Positions 31,875 through 47,140 of a stretch of 64,000 nt of DNA are shown in pieces (within the stretch, counting starts at the first letter, position 1; each line of letters opens with the position of its first letter). The stretch comes from Paralvinella palmiformis (Eukaryota; Annelida; Polychaeta; Terebellida; Alvinellidae): assembly GCA_025642065.1 (NCBI GenBank), contig JAODUP010000487.1, forward strand, positions 285,001 through 349,000, in the 5' to 3' direction. The notes below the pieces were generated by a model. The model worked only from the letters and a program-made list of their open reading frames with translations, was not told the origin of the DNA and made no database searches. The translations under genes were made by a program, and so were the position numbers.

Positions 31875-34390
31875 CTGAAATCGGATTATGTAGTCAATTA
31901 GAGTCACATTTAGCTGGATTCATTTTTGGAGGGGCATTTCTACGTCTTTGGGTGAAACATTTTACATATAGAACACGTGATATGTATTAATATTTGCCGA
32001 TATCAACTTTCGCGGCAAACCGACCAAAAACCAGTTCACAGGTATCGACATCTATGCCTGAACGAGACGGTTTGTCATTATTGTTTTCAATAATAAAAAA
32101 TTTGGAGAAGGATTTTGTCACAATATGCCGAATACAAAGGAAACTGCCGCCAGCCATATTATAACGATATGTTTATTCCCTATTTCGAAACGACGATTAG
32201 TAATGTATTGATCGTATTAATTGCTCTTTAATACAATTGTGTCTTCCATTCCGTACGGATCATGGAATAATACTTAAAAATGAGTTCCGTGCTTATCATG
32301 GTAAGAGCACGCTTTATTAGATATACATCGTTGTCATCATCACGGATCAGCGTCAGAATCCGTGATATTGTCACCGTCTTGTTGTGATCATTGGATATCT
32401 GTATGGATCAAGTTGTCGGACAATCTACACGCTTACTAGTTTGATATGATTTTAACTTCACAGATGATGGCCCACCAGTGAACGATAGAGAAATATATAC
32501 GGATGTCTTTACAGGATTCATGTATTGGTAACGATTTTTATTTTTTCATGGCGCCATTAGGAGGTGCCAATCACGCGTGATAAATGATTGTATTTGGCCA
32601 CAAAACGGCACTAAAATAGTTTCGTGACCTACTTTACTAGAGGATATATTTGTTCGGTGTTTATTTATATTCGCGTTAATCTCACAAGACCAGGACAACT
32701 GCGAATATTCATCTCTCGTTAAACATATCCGACTTATAGTATTTAATGTCCTACCTGAATCTGCCTGGACTGTGTTTTCCTGATCTGATCGTGCCAATAT
32801 AACTCTCTGGTCTAGCTCCTCCACACCAAATCTATTACATTAATAATCGTTAGCATGATCAGTGCGCATGTACGAAAAACACACACACACACACATCATG
32901 GACACATAATATGGTCAACGATTCATAAGTAAGTTAATTAAACTTGAATAAGTACCTGAGCGAAGTTAAGAAAGAACAGTTGATTGTGGCTGAACTTCAG
33001 ACCAGGTAGAAGAGGTTCCTCATCACCCTTCCTCAGAACCCAGTTCCGGTAAGCCTGTTAAATAATAAACCTCAAACTCTCTGCATTCGCGAATAAAACG
33101 GCTTCTATCATTGCAGCTGATAAACCTTTATGAAACATTGTCCATTGTCGTAATATCCAATTGTCTATAAAAACCTATATGCCTGGAAATTATTACTGGG
33201 ATGAATTACCATTGAGGATCTTATTATAATATAATAATAGATTACTCATAATCCCCGTCGTTTTCTTCATTTTTAAACTGACTTTTATAGAGAAATTACC
33301 CAATATTATGAACAATTCATAGTGGACCTTCTCTATTAAATCCGGGCTTTACATATTATAATAATTGTACTTGTTTTTATTGTTCTTACCCTAAATGACT
33401 GTTTCAGGCCACCATTATCAGCAATATTTTCACCCTGCGTTTGTCTGCCATTGAGCTATAAAGATACATTTGTTCTCGTGTATACAGACATTATATATAT
33501 ATATATATATATATATAAGGTTATACTTTATTTATAATTCACAGTTCCTTTAAAACCCTAAAAATATTTCTGGTTGCAAAACTTGAAATCAACAAAACTA
33601 AGCACAATTCCCACAAAAAAATGTTCAATACGGAGTTGTTTAATTCCAAGTTAAACGCGCTGTATAATAGTAAACAGTGTGCCCTAATGTGGCAAACCAC
33701 CAAATGGTACTTACATTCATGCCAACCTCCTCCACCGTATAATTGCTATATTGGTCAACTATGCACTGGGCCTGCTGCTTAAACTTGTGTATAACATCTT
33801 CCGACCACCACTGAACTAAATTGCCATCTTTATCAAACATGCGACCTACTCACAGATAAACAGTTGGATGCAGACTTCAAGTTTTTTTTTTATATAGCAG
33901 AAGACATCCCGGTAACAGAAACATGCTTTGTTACGTAGAGATGTGATGTTTATTCGTTTGCAGAAAGATAACTGGACAAATATCTTATCATCGTTCCTAA
34001 GCTCTAATTCAATATAGCATAGATCGTATGAAGGCTATGAAATATTAAAGACAATCTGAGAGTATGCACGCGATGCGCATCAAGTTAGCATTAAAAATTA
34101 TTTTAGGGAAATATGAGTTATAGTTTGATATTAATTAACCGGACAGGTGCAGAAAGGCAATCGATGATAAGTGAACGATTTTATTATGTTGTGATAGGAT
34201 TCCTAAGTCGGGATCATTAGAATACGGTCATTCAAATTAGAACATGACCATGATCCAGCACATGCGCGCACGACGCGCGCACGCGCACACAAACACACAC
34301 ATGCACGTACTCACCCGCCCACACAGACAACAACCACGCACGCACACGCACGCACTCTGGTTATCTTCCGTATACATACGAATAACAAAC

Positions 34391-34438
<48 letters not shown>

Positions 34439-35163
34439 CACATGCTGGACAAAAGTATGATATTAAAGAGTGCCAAAAGCTAGGATGTATCTCTTCACTT
34501 ATATCCATTTTCAAGCATACACCTTGTGTACAGGTAAATAGGAAAGATTAACAAATACAACAAATACAACAAGCAAAGATTTAAACATCTACCTCTATCA
34601 TCAAAACCATGTGTTATTTCGTGACCAATCACCATTGCTATTCCACCATAATTCAGTGACCTAATGGAAGATAATCAAAATATATTTATATTAGGTGATA
34701 TTCAACACAAACTGACATGCATGCGCACACATACATACATACATACACACACACATATATATATCATACACACACATACACACATATATATCATACACAC
34801 ACATACATACATATATATCATACACACACATACACACATATATATCATACACACACATACACACATATATATCATACACACACATACATACATATATATC
34901 ATACACACACATACACACATATATATCATACACACACATACATACATATATATCATACACACACATACACACATATATATCATACACACACATACACACA
35001 TATATATCATACACACACATACATACATACATACATACACACACACATATATATATATAATACACAAACACGCACACATACATACACTCACATATTATAT
35101 ACATACATACATACACATCATACATACATACAAACATATACACACATATACACATGTCTGTCT

Positions 35164-35204
<41 letters not shown>

Positions 35205-35933
35205 GACATCATCGCTATCCATATTCCATACAGACACCCAACATATAAGAGAGTTGATAGACACACACCAACATATAGGACAGTTGATAGACACACACCC
35301 AACATATGGGAGAGTTGATAGACACACACCCAACATATAGGAGAGTTGATAGACACACACCCAACATATAGGAGAGTTGACAGACACACACCCAACATAT
35401 GGGAGAGTTGATAGACACACCCATCATATATGAGAGTTGATAGACACACACCCTACATATGGGAGAGTTGATAGACACACACCCAACATATAGGAGAGTT
35501 GATAGACACACACCCAACATATGGGAGAGTTGATAGACACACACACAACATATGGGAGAGTTGATAGACACACACCAACATATGGGAGAGTTGATAGACA
35601 CACACACAACATATGGGAGAGTTAATAGACACACACACAACATATGGGAGAGTTGATAGACACACACACAACATATGGGAGAGTTGATAGACACGCACCC
35701 AGCATATAGGAGAGTTGATAGACACATACCCAACATATACGTTTTTGACGTTGAGAAATAAAATGTTAATATTGACATGCCCCGTTATGACTTCATCTTC
35801 GACATTTAACCAAAACCTCGATTAGGGGCGATGATCAGTGTGTGTGTGTGTGTGTGTGTGTGCGCGGAGCGCGCGTCCTCCTCTCTCTTTCTACACACAC
35901 ACACACACACACACACAACACACACATACACAC

Positions 35934-35971
<38 letters not shown>

Positions 35972-37070
35972 CTTACTTTGGATAACTTTTATGATAAAAT
36001 GGAGGCTGAAATATCCCTGCAGGAAACACTGAAAAAGAAGCTTTTGTTTAGTGTAAGATCGAAAAGATAATAAAAATGAAATATGTATTTTTATGTAAGA
36101 CCTCAATCATCTTGTCTCCAAAAGTCAGACGTAATAGATTCTCAGTTTCCCCAATTGCATTTTGCTCCGCGATAATCAAATTTAATCGTTACATTGCCCT
36201 CATAACTTGTCTCTATTTAGGTTTAATAAACAAAATATGTTTAAAATAATATTGTAAAATAATTTGTCATAATTAACCCCCATTTGTTACATCCTTATCA
36301 AGTTTATTAACGTGTGAGGTCCATATTCTGACATCAATCTGTTTGTGAGCAAAAAGAAGCGCACAGACAAGGAACGTCGTGAAAGATGGTATCTCCTCCT
36401 GACTTTGGGATATTGGATAAAATTATTAAATTTGTGCGCTTTGGAAATAGAAGATTTGACCAGTATCTGGAGTACGGTTGTAATTGTTTACTCGGCGAAT
36501 TAATATTCGTATGAATTTAAATAAACTAATCTGTTGGACCGGGCAAAAAAGGTTAAACAGATCTGTTACACCATTGAACGTACTTAACAACTGTTATTAT
36601 ATGTTGTCGCTGGTACTGTTTACACATTTTATGCGAAAATACCAAATATAATTATAGATTGATACCGGCGTGAACGCTAAATGCGAAAAAGGGAACGCCC
36701 CCCTATCGCGTGTCCTTTATAGGTCATTGAGTAATACGATGGATACTTACTCATTTGGTTTTTAGCTGCACTGTAGAAAGCGTTAACAATAGCAGGTGTT
36801 GTGGACCATCTGTAACAATATTAATAGCATGGATGTAATCTTATAGATATATTTGGTTAATACTAATATTAATTAATGACAGAAATTATGAAATAAAGAA
36901 TCTCACCAACGAAATAATAGAAAAATTAAAGGATTTCAAAAAATAATAGGAAATTATCAGGTTTTAAACAAAGTTTACTCAGTTTTATCAACAGGTTTGC
37001 GTAAATTTTTTAATGTGTTCCTTGTCGCTGAATTCAGGTTGATTAAAATATTTAAAATACAGATCGGTTC

Positions 37071-37142
<72 letters not shown>

Positions 37143-38074
37143 CACACAGAACAATAATAAAATGTTACCGAACATATTAACTATTTTAAATAATTTCGCA
37201 ATCACAACTAAAGGCCATTTTTACACATGGTAGCATTATTTTCATCAACTGACCCCCTCATAATCCATATCCAAGGCCGTATTGTTCATAATATAATCCG
37301 GGTAACCTATCTTCTCCGTAATAAATTCTGCCTGGCGAAGACAATACAGGTATGACATCGATTACTCCAATATCAAACGTATATAGTGAATTAATAACGA
37401 AATCGGTCACCAAACAGTTAACGACCTAACAAACATCGTCAAAGGTTCAACGACTAACCTTCTGGCGAGCGACTTCTCTCGTTTTGTCATCCATCCACGA
37501 CACTTCTTCAAGCAGCTGACTGAATGCCTCCCGAATGTCATGAATCATATCTAAGGCCTTAAAGTAAAACAGTGAATTGCATATTTACAATGTAATCATT
37601 AATATACACGACGCGTTTATTTTTCACCGATATTTACCTTCGTTCATCTAGAAATTACGACGATCCTCAATATTATGGCTATTTGGCAATTCACCCATTT
37701 CGAATTTATATTTTTTACGCTCAATCGGAATGCGGTCAGTAATTTCGAAATTAGAGCGATTTTGTAAACTGTATTAGCGTAGGCTTGGTTTCACGGAACG
37801 ATTACTAACGCCAAGTCTCGACAAGCGGCGTTGTCGAGCTGTAAATTAAAACAAATTAAATTTCATTCTGCTGCCAATCTGCGGCAATGAGAAGGTCGTC
37901 CGCATTTCGACGTAGTGCGACATTACCGTCGAATGGCTGCGCAACAAATACAACACCGGAAATAGGTGGAATAGGGAGGGTATAATTTATGCAAAATTAA
38001 TGAAATTGACAATCAGCCAGAAGGTGAAAAAAATATTCTATCTGTGTTTACACCCGGAGTAATAAAAGTACCAT

Positions 38075-38117
<43 letters not shown>

Positions 38118-41011
38118 TTATAACATATCTGAAACCCGTAAACAACTAATCTGATACTATAATCGCATGGATGTTACGACCTTTTAATGTCTCTCAGTTG
38201 TATTTTAAGTTTTTAATTATCGTCTGTTTTAATGTTACATACGGTTACAATCATCGTCCGTTTTAATGTCACGTACGGTTACAATCATCGTCCGTTTTAA
38301 TGTCACGTACGGTTACAATCATCGTCCGTTTTAATGTCACGTACGGTTACAATCATCGTCCGTTTTAATGTCACGTACGGTTACCATCATCGTCTGTTTT
38401 AATGTTACATACGGTTACAATCATCGTCCGTTTTAAAGTCACGTACGGTTACAATCATCGTCCGTTTTAATGTCACGTACGGTTACAATCATCGTCCGTT
38501 TTAATGTCACATACGGTTACAATTAGCGTCCGTTTTAATGTCACGTACAGTTACAATCATCGTCCGTTTTAATGTCACATACGGTTACAATTAGCGTCCG
38601 TTTTAATGTTATACTGAGAAAATCCGTTAATACGGACATCGTTTATCCATCAAATCCACAATCCGACACATTATTGTCTGTGACGGATTTAACTCCATTA
38701 TAAAGGACTCTTTAATCCGGAAAACTTGCGTTCTGACTCCGACACTTCTTTTCGCCAACAGAATGGAAATTTCTTTATAATGTCTGTTATTAACAAACAT
38801 CAAAATGATGAATGGCTTCAATGCGGTCGAAACTTTTCCAGACATTAATTTCTCGGCTCACTACATCGTGGGTGGATAACCACGTTAAATGGCGCTGCCG
38901 TCTCCACTGAATTATTAAAAATAAAGGTGGACGTTCAAGACCCGCTGATGATGACGTAAAACACTCTGGCAGTGAGCACCCTCGGGGCATTTCGGCTCCG
39001 TCTTTCCGTACTGTTTCCCTGTGAGTGGTGGGGGAGGAGTTTCCTCAACCACTCCAACATAGAGGGTGCGCTGGATAAGCGACAGCGCCTGGGGATTCTC
39101 CCCGAACAACAAAACAAACAAACAAACCTCCTATCAGATTCACTTCTAGTACTGTCGAAATAATAACAGAGCAATGTGTCAAGTCCAATTGTTACAAACG
39201 GTACGTCTTTACGATCTAAAGTCGGTGTGACACAGATTATGTCACGCACTCAATATTCCGACATTCAATTTTATCCGACATATTATCGTGTGACAAACCT
39301 TGTCGCAATAACGGATTTTCTCTGTACTTCAAAACTGCTGAAGGGATTGAAAATTAAACCAAAATTAAAATCATTTCCCGTAATTGATATTAGGGATATG
39401 CATTTACAATATTAATTTTTTTCCGTGTGACATGAAATTTTTATGAATTGAATAATTCTATTCGAACGCGAATGAAAGAATTTTCCTGAACATATTTCTT
39501 CTTGATAAATCGGGATGAAAGAGCTTTTCTCTACAAACTCGCATTCAAGAAACCTCTCTGGTCTCGTACGTCTACTTTAAATGCCCCCCGATGTCTAATA
39601 TATCGGCTCTATTTAGCACGAAAAGAGGAAACTGCATCAAGTTAGAAAAAAAGGCCGCATAAACGAATTTCGCACGTCGCAGAACGTGCATGATTTTAGG
39701 CGAGAGACGATCTCAGGTTTGGTGTATTTTACGGTAGATAAAACACGAAACAGATGTAGAAGAGATGTGCTAAAAAAGCTAAAACATCATTTGTACGTTA
39801 ACTACCATGTTAAACTATATATCAATCACTGTAAGCGTTTAAAACGTCTTTATTTACAAATGTCTGCTTGTCTTGTTTCCGAAAGTCTTAAAGTAAATCT
39901 GAACAGGAAATACAAGAAGTAGGGCCTCCTACTTTAGACACTCGGGGTTAGCTACCTTTCCATTGGATTATTAATAAGGGCGTTCAACCAATCGTTTATT
40001 GTTGCTGAGTAAAGGAATCAATCGTTACTTACATTTTTCTTGGCGGTCTCGTCAAATCTTTCCTGGACAAACATTCTCCCGACTGCCATTCCGAAGTTGT
40101 CATTGACGTAGTTAACGCAGATACGCCACCTGGCGCGATCTGAAGATGTTCCATACAAAGCCTGAAGCCAGCGTGTAGGTATTATAATATGTAAACTATA
40201 TGGCAATGCATAGCAATGTTAATAGATTCTTAGAGAGACGCAATGAAATGTACGCGTGTGTGTGTCCGTGTGTGTGCGTTGGTGTGCGTGTGTGCGTCCG
40301 TCCGTCCGTCCATCTGTCTGTCTATCTCTATATCTGTCTCTGTCTCTGTCCGTCTGTGTTTATGTTCAACTTAACAGCAGATCATTCGCTTAAACGCGTA
40401 AGCACCACGAATTGTCAGTTACCGATACAATTACTAGACGGTTGTCTGTATAAGCGGAAATATAGAGTTCAAAAGAAAACAATTTTCAGTGGACGTACTT
40501 TGCTAAACTCCCTTCTTACATCAAGGTATTTCTGAGGCATGTTACTGACTCGATTCATAACTATACGCCATAACATATAGTTTCCTACAGTCCTAGAGAC
40601 AGAAACAAGCACCGATACAGTGAAGGCATTTAACTAGAAATGGCATGCAGTGAGCGAGAGAGAACGACGACCATCGTATAACGCGCACACACGGGGGGAG
40701 GGGGTGGAAACGTCGATGGGGGGGTGGGTATCAAACAGAAATCTGAAACGGAACGGTGAAATAGGAAAGGGCGAAAAGGAAAAAAACGGGAAAAAAAAGG
40801 AGATTGAAACAGAAAGATTGATGCGGATGCCAACAGCCCGGAAGTCGCCCGGAAGTCGCCCGCCCCCCGAATGTCGCTAACGACAATCCGCTGTAAATAC
40901 AACAAATTATCAACATAAATGCTGCCGGTCCTCGATGAGAATAGATAACGAGCGCTTAAATATCAAGTGAGAAAGAATTCGAAGTGAAAGGCACAAAAAC
41001 AAATAATCGTG

Positions 41012-41055
<44 letters not shown>

Positions 41056-42739
41056 CTCCGTTGACCATGCAAAAATTGACGTTTCCAGTAAATAAAGAAA
41101 TCCCGTGAGACACCAATAATAATAATAATAATAATAAAACCAATAAAACGTTTAGTATATCGTTCTTAACAAAGACACAAAGCGAATGATACTAATATTG
41201 ACAACATTTAACGTCATAAATATGTATTTTAAGAAAACAAAGAAAAACATCACAACCAAAAAAAACCTAGTTTTTAGGCTAGAACCGGAAATGATAAAAC
41301 ATCAACTTGAAATTCTACCATTCGATCCATATTTAGGCTTACTTTCTGGAATTTGCGACCTATTGCCATTATGTATTCGGGAAAGGTCTCATAATAAAAG
41401 AATCGCTGAATAGACATCCAGATTACATGGTTTAGTACAGTCCTGTTGAGAGAATATTCACGGAAACATTATGATTGGATTCGTCCCGCAACGTGGCCAG
41501 ACATAGGTCAGAGTTTTTAAGTTCTTAAGCGTTATGATAGGCAGCAAAAGGCCCCTGTTTAGAATAAAGTCACGTTTATTATTAGTCTCTCACGCATACA
41601 CAGCATACACAGACATACACAGACAGCAGTCGCGTTTCGGAAGCTCACCTTTTTGGTGTGACCTTCAGGAGTCCCGCCAATTCCTTCATGTAACTTGGGG
41701 CGTACACGACGAGTTCCTCGGTCATGTTTATCTGGATGCTAACATTCTGGAATATCCCGTTCAGCAATCGGACCCAGTCGATATACTGAAGACGAAGGAG
41801 ACCGGATATGAAATATTCTGATACAAAACATCGCTCCAGACTACAATTTTATGCGAACACGAATAAACCGAAATCCTCCGTTTCTCAATATCTTCTAGTC
41901 TGATCCCGATACCATTGATCGAAGCTAACGAAGTGGGGATCCGTAACTAATTAAGTATCCTTTTTTCTAAATTGAACGCTTTTTTTGCTTTTTTAATTCC
42001 CAATTGTTATGACACCATGATTGTAAGTGCGTCCATAATACTGTCCTTGGCATTAAACGATGTTGACAATGAAACTATGCGGCTTTGGTATATTCCCTTT
42101 CTACCCGTGAATTTTAAACACCCTAGTCGCCATGGAAACGTAATGTTGTTAATCTAAAGCCATTACCATACATATTCCAAACTGTAATAGACAAGAACTA
42201 ACTATCGCTCTTCAGTTCCATATACACGCGCGCGCGCGCACACACACAAACAAACGAATATCTATAACGTCGTTGTCGCGTTTTAATATACCAGCTGACC
42301 GGAAACCACCGACTGGGACGGAAGTGACGAGTTCGGGCGGCAATAAATGGCTAAATCGGACTACTTACATCTGTTATGTTATCATATAACTCTCTGACGG
42401 TGTAACGATGATAGATCGATTCCGAATTACGACGATCCTCTTCTGGAACTGTTATCTGATATTAGATAATAATAACAGATAATTTATTTGACATAGATTT
42501 GCGGAGGTGGATAATGTGTGTGTGTGTGTGTGTGTGTATGTGTGTGTGTGTGTGCGGTGATGATTGATGTTTTACGGCCACTTTTGTGCATGTGGTAGGC
42601 TAAATTGGCCGAGCGACCTCCAAATGTAATGAAGCGAAGTGAAAGATTAAACACCCTTCATATATGTCCAAGCCGAGATTCGAACTAAGGTGGTAGCAAT
42701 CTCTGGTCCAACGCGCTACCAGCTAGACCACGGAGGCGT

Positions 42740-42832
<93 letters not shown>

Positions 42833-42850
42833 TAGCAATATGAAAGGATG

Positions 42851-42908
<58 letters not shown>

Positions 42909-45900
42909 CAGATACTTTTATTCGTTCATTTTATTCGTATATTTATTTGATAAATTACGGATAAAGAGAAAGACGATATATTTAGATATGTCACGTAGAT
43001 AATATGAACAATGATGGCAAGCTTACATTAGCCAGCTGTACTTCAAAATCGACCATCTTTTTTATCTCCCGATCCGCTCTTTCGTGTGGTACACCCAAAA
43101 GTTTGGCGACATCGGCAGCAAAGTTCTGATAGGCCGTCAGCGGTTTGGCATCTCGTCCTTCCAGATAATAGTCGCGACTCGGAAGGCCAAGCTGAGCCTG
43201 GTCCAGCTAAATATCATCAACATAATATCGGGATCAGTGCGATGATCGGGATGGACGATAACCGAGTGTATAAGGCGAAAGCGCAAATGACGATTCGATC
43301 CAGAAATCGGAGAGAGGGGGGCGGGGTTCTAAACGCGCCCGGTCTACCCGATCCGGACCGACTTACCTGTATGATGTTCACTTCGGAATTCTTGTCGTCC
43401 GCCGACACCCAGCTGTTGATAAGGACGCGGTTATTAAAGAGCCTCAGTCTGGCTATGAGGTCGATGATGTCGAAATTTTTCTCATCCCAATAATCATCTA
43501 AGATAGGCCATCCTCCTAAAGAGTGGATAATATCCCTCAATGGATCATCTCCTCTCGCCTCTATGGCCGCTGTGTTTATGGAGAAAACGTATAACATGGG
43601 AATATTGTTGCCTATAGAGAGACGGACGCGGACGTAGTCGCGCCTACAGAAGGCACGCCGTCACATATAAAATCTGCATACGCACCAATAGGCTAAAGTC
43701 TTTGTCCGAAAACTCCATTCGGGCTGGTAAGGAGGAGATTGCTTGTCCAAGAAATCTACGAAAATGCACAATGCACATATGCATTTCGACGATTTTGTCC
43801 GTAACCATGTTCATCTTTTAAATTTGGGGAATGTGGATTTTTGAATATTTTTATTGTTGGCTATTAAATGTGCAGGCCTTCGTGTTTGTGGATATAGCCG
43901 TAAATGAGGCTACGATCACAAAACACTTTTTTTTCAATTTCGAGTTCTCTTCTTAACCACCACCGCTGATGGTACATTGGCCTTTGTCGACGTTTATTAG
44001 CACGTATATAAACACACAGAGTCGGAGAGTTCGCAACACGCGCACGACACTTACTCATGTTTAAGCAGGAGCTGTACAGGTATTTGGCCTGCGTAATGGC
44101 GTTGGCCTCGTCCGATTCGACCGGCTTCTCCAACAAGCCTGGAAAGAAAATCGCATTAAGTACCTTACTATTTGCCATGCGACATCGCTAACGACGGCTA
44201 GACGAACGTCCGGATGAAGTGCCTTAAACACCTCTCAATACCCAATGTAAACACTGACCTGCCACTCATCCAACAGTTCAGGCTTCTAGTGACGTGCACA
44301 CACCGTACTTGGCTGACATATACCGGGGGTAACGGCCCATTACTCGACGGTGAAACGATTATAGCACTTCGTAATAGTTGAAGTTTCGGAGAGAAGGGCA
44401 CTCAACGTCGATCTCTAGCATCCACTTATTATTATATTACTATTGAACAATATCGGCTACCCGTTTTATAACGACCTTACTCAACGCCGACCATATTCCT
44501 CATTATTCCATTACGGTCAGTCCGAGGATGCTTTGAGGGAAATTGATGAGGTGGAGACTGAACTTTGCGTTCTGATGGCTTGGTCTCTCGTTTTGGTGCA
44601 TTTTAGACGAATCGAGAGACTAATTAACTAGGAAATGCTGCACTTTTCGTTTTTGGGGCCGAGTGAGTGAGTGCGTGAGATAAGTGAGTGAGCGAGTGCG
44701 TGAGTGAGTGAGTGAGTGAGTGAGTGAGTGAGTGAGTGAGTGAGCAGGATAGCGAGTAAGAGAGCGAACGAGTTATTGGTTTAGACTTCGAGCAGATCGC
44801 AACTGTGAAATATAGCCCAAGGATCTACCGCCGAGGAAAATGAAGCGTTCAGGCCGAGACCTTTCGCTGAAGGATGAACCATCCAACATACGCAGATAAT
44901 CCCCGGTTTAGATCCGACGACCCGGACTACAAGATCCCCCCATCTCCACCCCGCCCCGGTCGACCCGAGTTGGTTAATACTCACGTTTTAAGATCACGTC
45001 TAATTCATCTTTTAATTTTCCAAACGTGTTGTAGCTAGCTCGGTCATCAGGGATGATGTTCTTCCTGTTCCACGCCCCGCAAGCGAACTCGAAGAAGTCG
45101 TCACAAGGATCGACGTTATCATCGAGAGCTTCTAATATCCGTGATGCTGAAAATAGAAGAACATCCCGGCGAATGCGCACTCGTTATTTCTGGATCAGAT
45201 ACTGAATAACGGCGTATTTATTTTTAAATGAGTTAATTTATGCGGCGTGTGAGTGACTCGGTGACTCATTGAATGAGTGATTGTTTAATTTTGTTTTGGC
45301 GTCGGTCCCGATCGGGAAATGAGATAATCAGACGAAAGATTTTTGTTGATTGATGAAATATTCCGCAGTGTGTGTGTGTGTGCGTGCGTGTGTGCGTGCG
45401 TGTGTGCGCGCTGGCGGGCGCGTGTTGAGAGAGAGAATTTTACTTTACACCGATAACAAAGGATCCCCACCCCGCGTGCTAAACGTATCTACTAATCACA
45501 ACAACAAACACTACTCAATCCGATCCTATTATTACTACCTATAAGCCAGAAGTCGCCTCTATAGCTCAACTGATCATACATACACCCACTCCCGCCTCCC
45601 GCCGGGGTAATTAATCCAATCATTTTAACAGTAAGCATCATCAGGTCTGAGGCTGAGTTGACATTCAGACGAAGTTACGACTGTTTTTGACAATGAGCTG
45701 ACAACAAACAACCGCCAGTCTTCTAGATAATACAATAAGATTAACACTTCCGTAAAATAAACATCTTAACATTAATCCTCGTGAAACACCGCCGAAATCC
45801 GTCTCATATGACTTATACTTTAACATTTATGTCATCTCTCTAACGGCCTAAAGTATTTTGTACGCAGTCTCAACGTCCCTTTTTATGCGTAGCAGCTTTC

Positions 45901-47090
45901 CTAACATTTAATGTATGACAATTCTTTTAATATCTGAAGTCGTGAATATGGCCAAATACAGACATCAATACGAGATACCCAAATTGGGCTATTTCTGACT
46001 TTCGGTTGGCCTCATTATGTTTGGAGATCGTTCGGCCCATCTTACCTGTACCCAAAAAAAAAACTGGGATAAAAGCTAGTCTGTCGGTGTTCCTGTTCTA
46101 AACTCGTATTAATTATGGAATATAAACACGCAATAACAAGTTATCGTAATGACGTGAAAGATGTAGAATTACTTAAATGATCCAACATCGAATAGTAGAA
46201 CGGATCTGATACCCCACCCCCCCACCACCACCACCACCACCAAAGAAAACAATAAAAGCATCTGATGAAGAATAAGATAAAACACGACAAATGTCTCTCG
46301 TATACAGGTAATCGTGTATATTTCCCATATATCTGTGGTTCAGTATTGTTGCCTGAAGCGTTCGGGAAGGTAATAAAGTAATTTGTCTTTAGGAGGTAAG
46401 AGATGGTCGTCATACGTTACTAATTATGATATAATACATTCATTTCTTACCTGTCATAACGCAGTCTGACGTCATACACACCGTCTGACCCGATGCTGTA
46501 ACCACGACATCTCCGACATTTCCTGGAAGATAACAAGCGATCATCAATCGGGTGACAACAATGATTAATCTCAGATGTTGCAGCGAGTATTCCATCTCAT
46601 ATAATTAATTATACAATAAAACCATCTCCGGCGTAACCCTGCTTAAGAGATTATCTGTTTTAAGAAATGGCCAAAAGCTAAAATCGTGTGGTCTACTACG
46701 TTACAAGACAACAACAAAAAAGGACGATTAACGTATAAAAATTCCATTTATGTCACATCAAGGGTGTGATTTTATTATAGATGGTCTACTGTAAAATATA
46801 TTGTTAATGTCAACAAAAGAATTCATTATGGGCCACTGTCCTGGTGTATTTTACCGAAGTGATTGAGTGAGCGGTTCGTTTACTCTCGATATTTACTATT
46901 CGTGTCATATATATCTAGCCCAGGGACAATTCTCCAGGGAACCATCGATCCCAGAGGCAGATTTAACACACTCGGGATCGATCCCTGACGAGAGCTTTCC
47001 AGCGCATTACTGTACTCAGATCGTTGAGCCTCCTGTGTTTAATCAGAAATGGTGATATGCGGCCAGCAGGTTGTGTGTGTGGGCCTAAAG

Positions 47091-47140
<50 letters not shown>

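Noticed and set aside
34664..35778. Open frames of 100-250 codons on both strands, rich in His-Thr-Tyr or Cys-Val-Tyr strings
   Set aside because: They are translations of the CA/TA repeat and the 31-bp minisatellite, occur in every frame, lie within an intron and have no domain.
40018..40206. Minus-strand ATG frame extending exon 11 upstream ([10 protein letters not shown])
   Set aside because: The extra residues are read through the acceptor TTCAG; phase and family length require the exon to begin at ALYGT.
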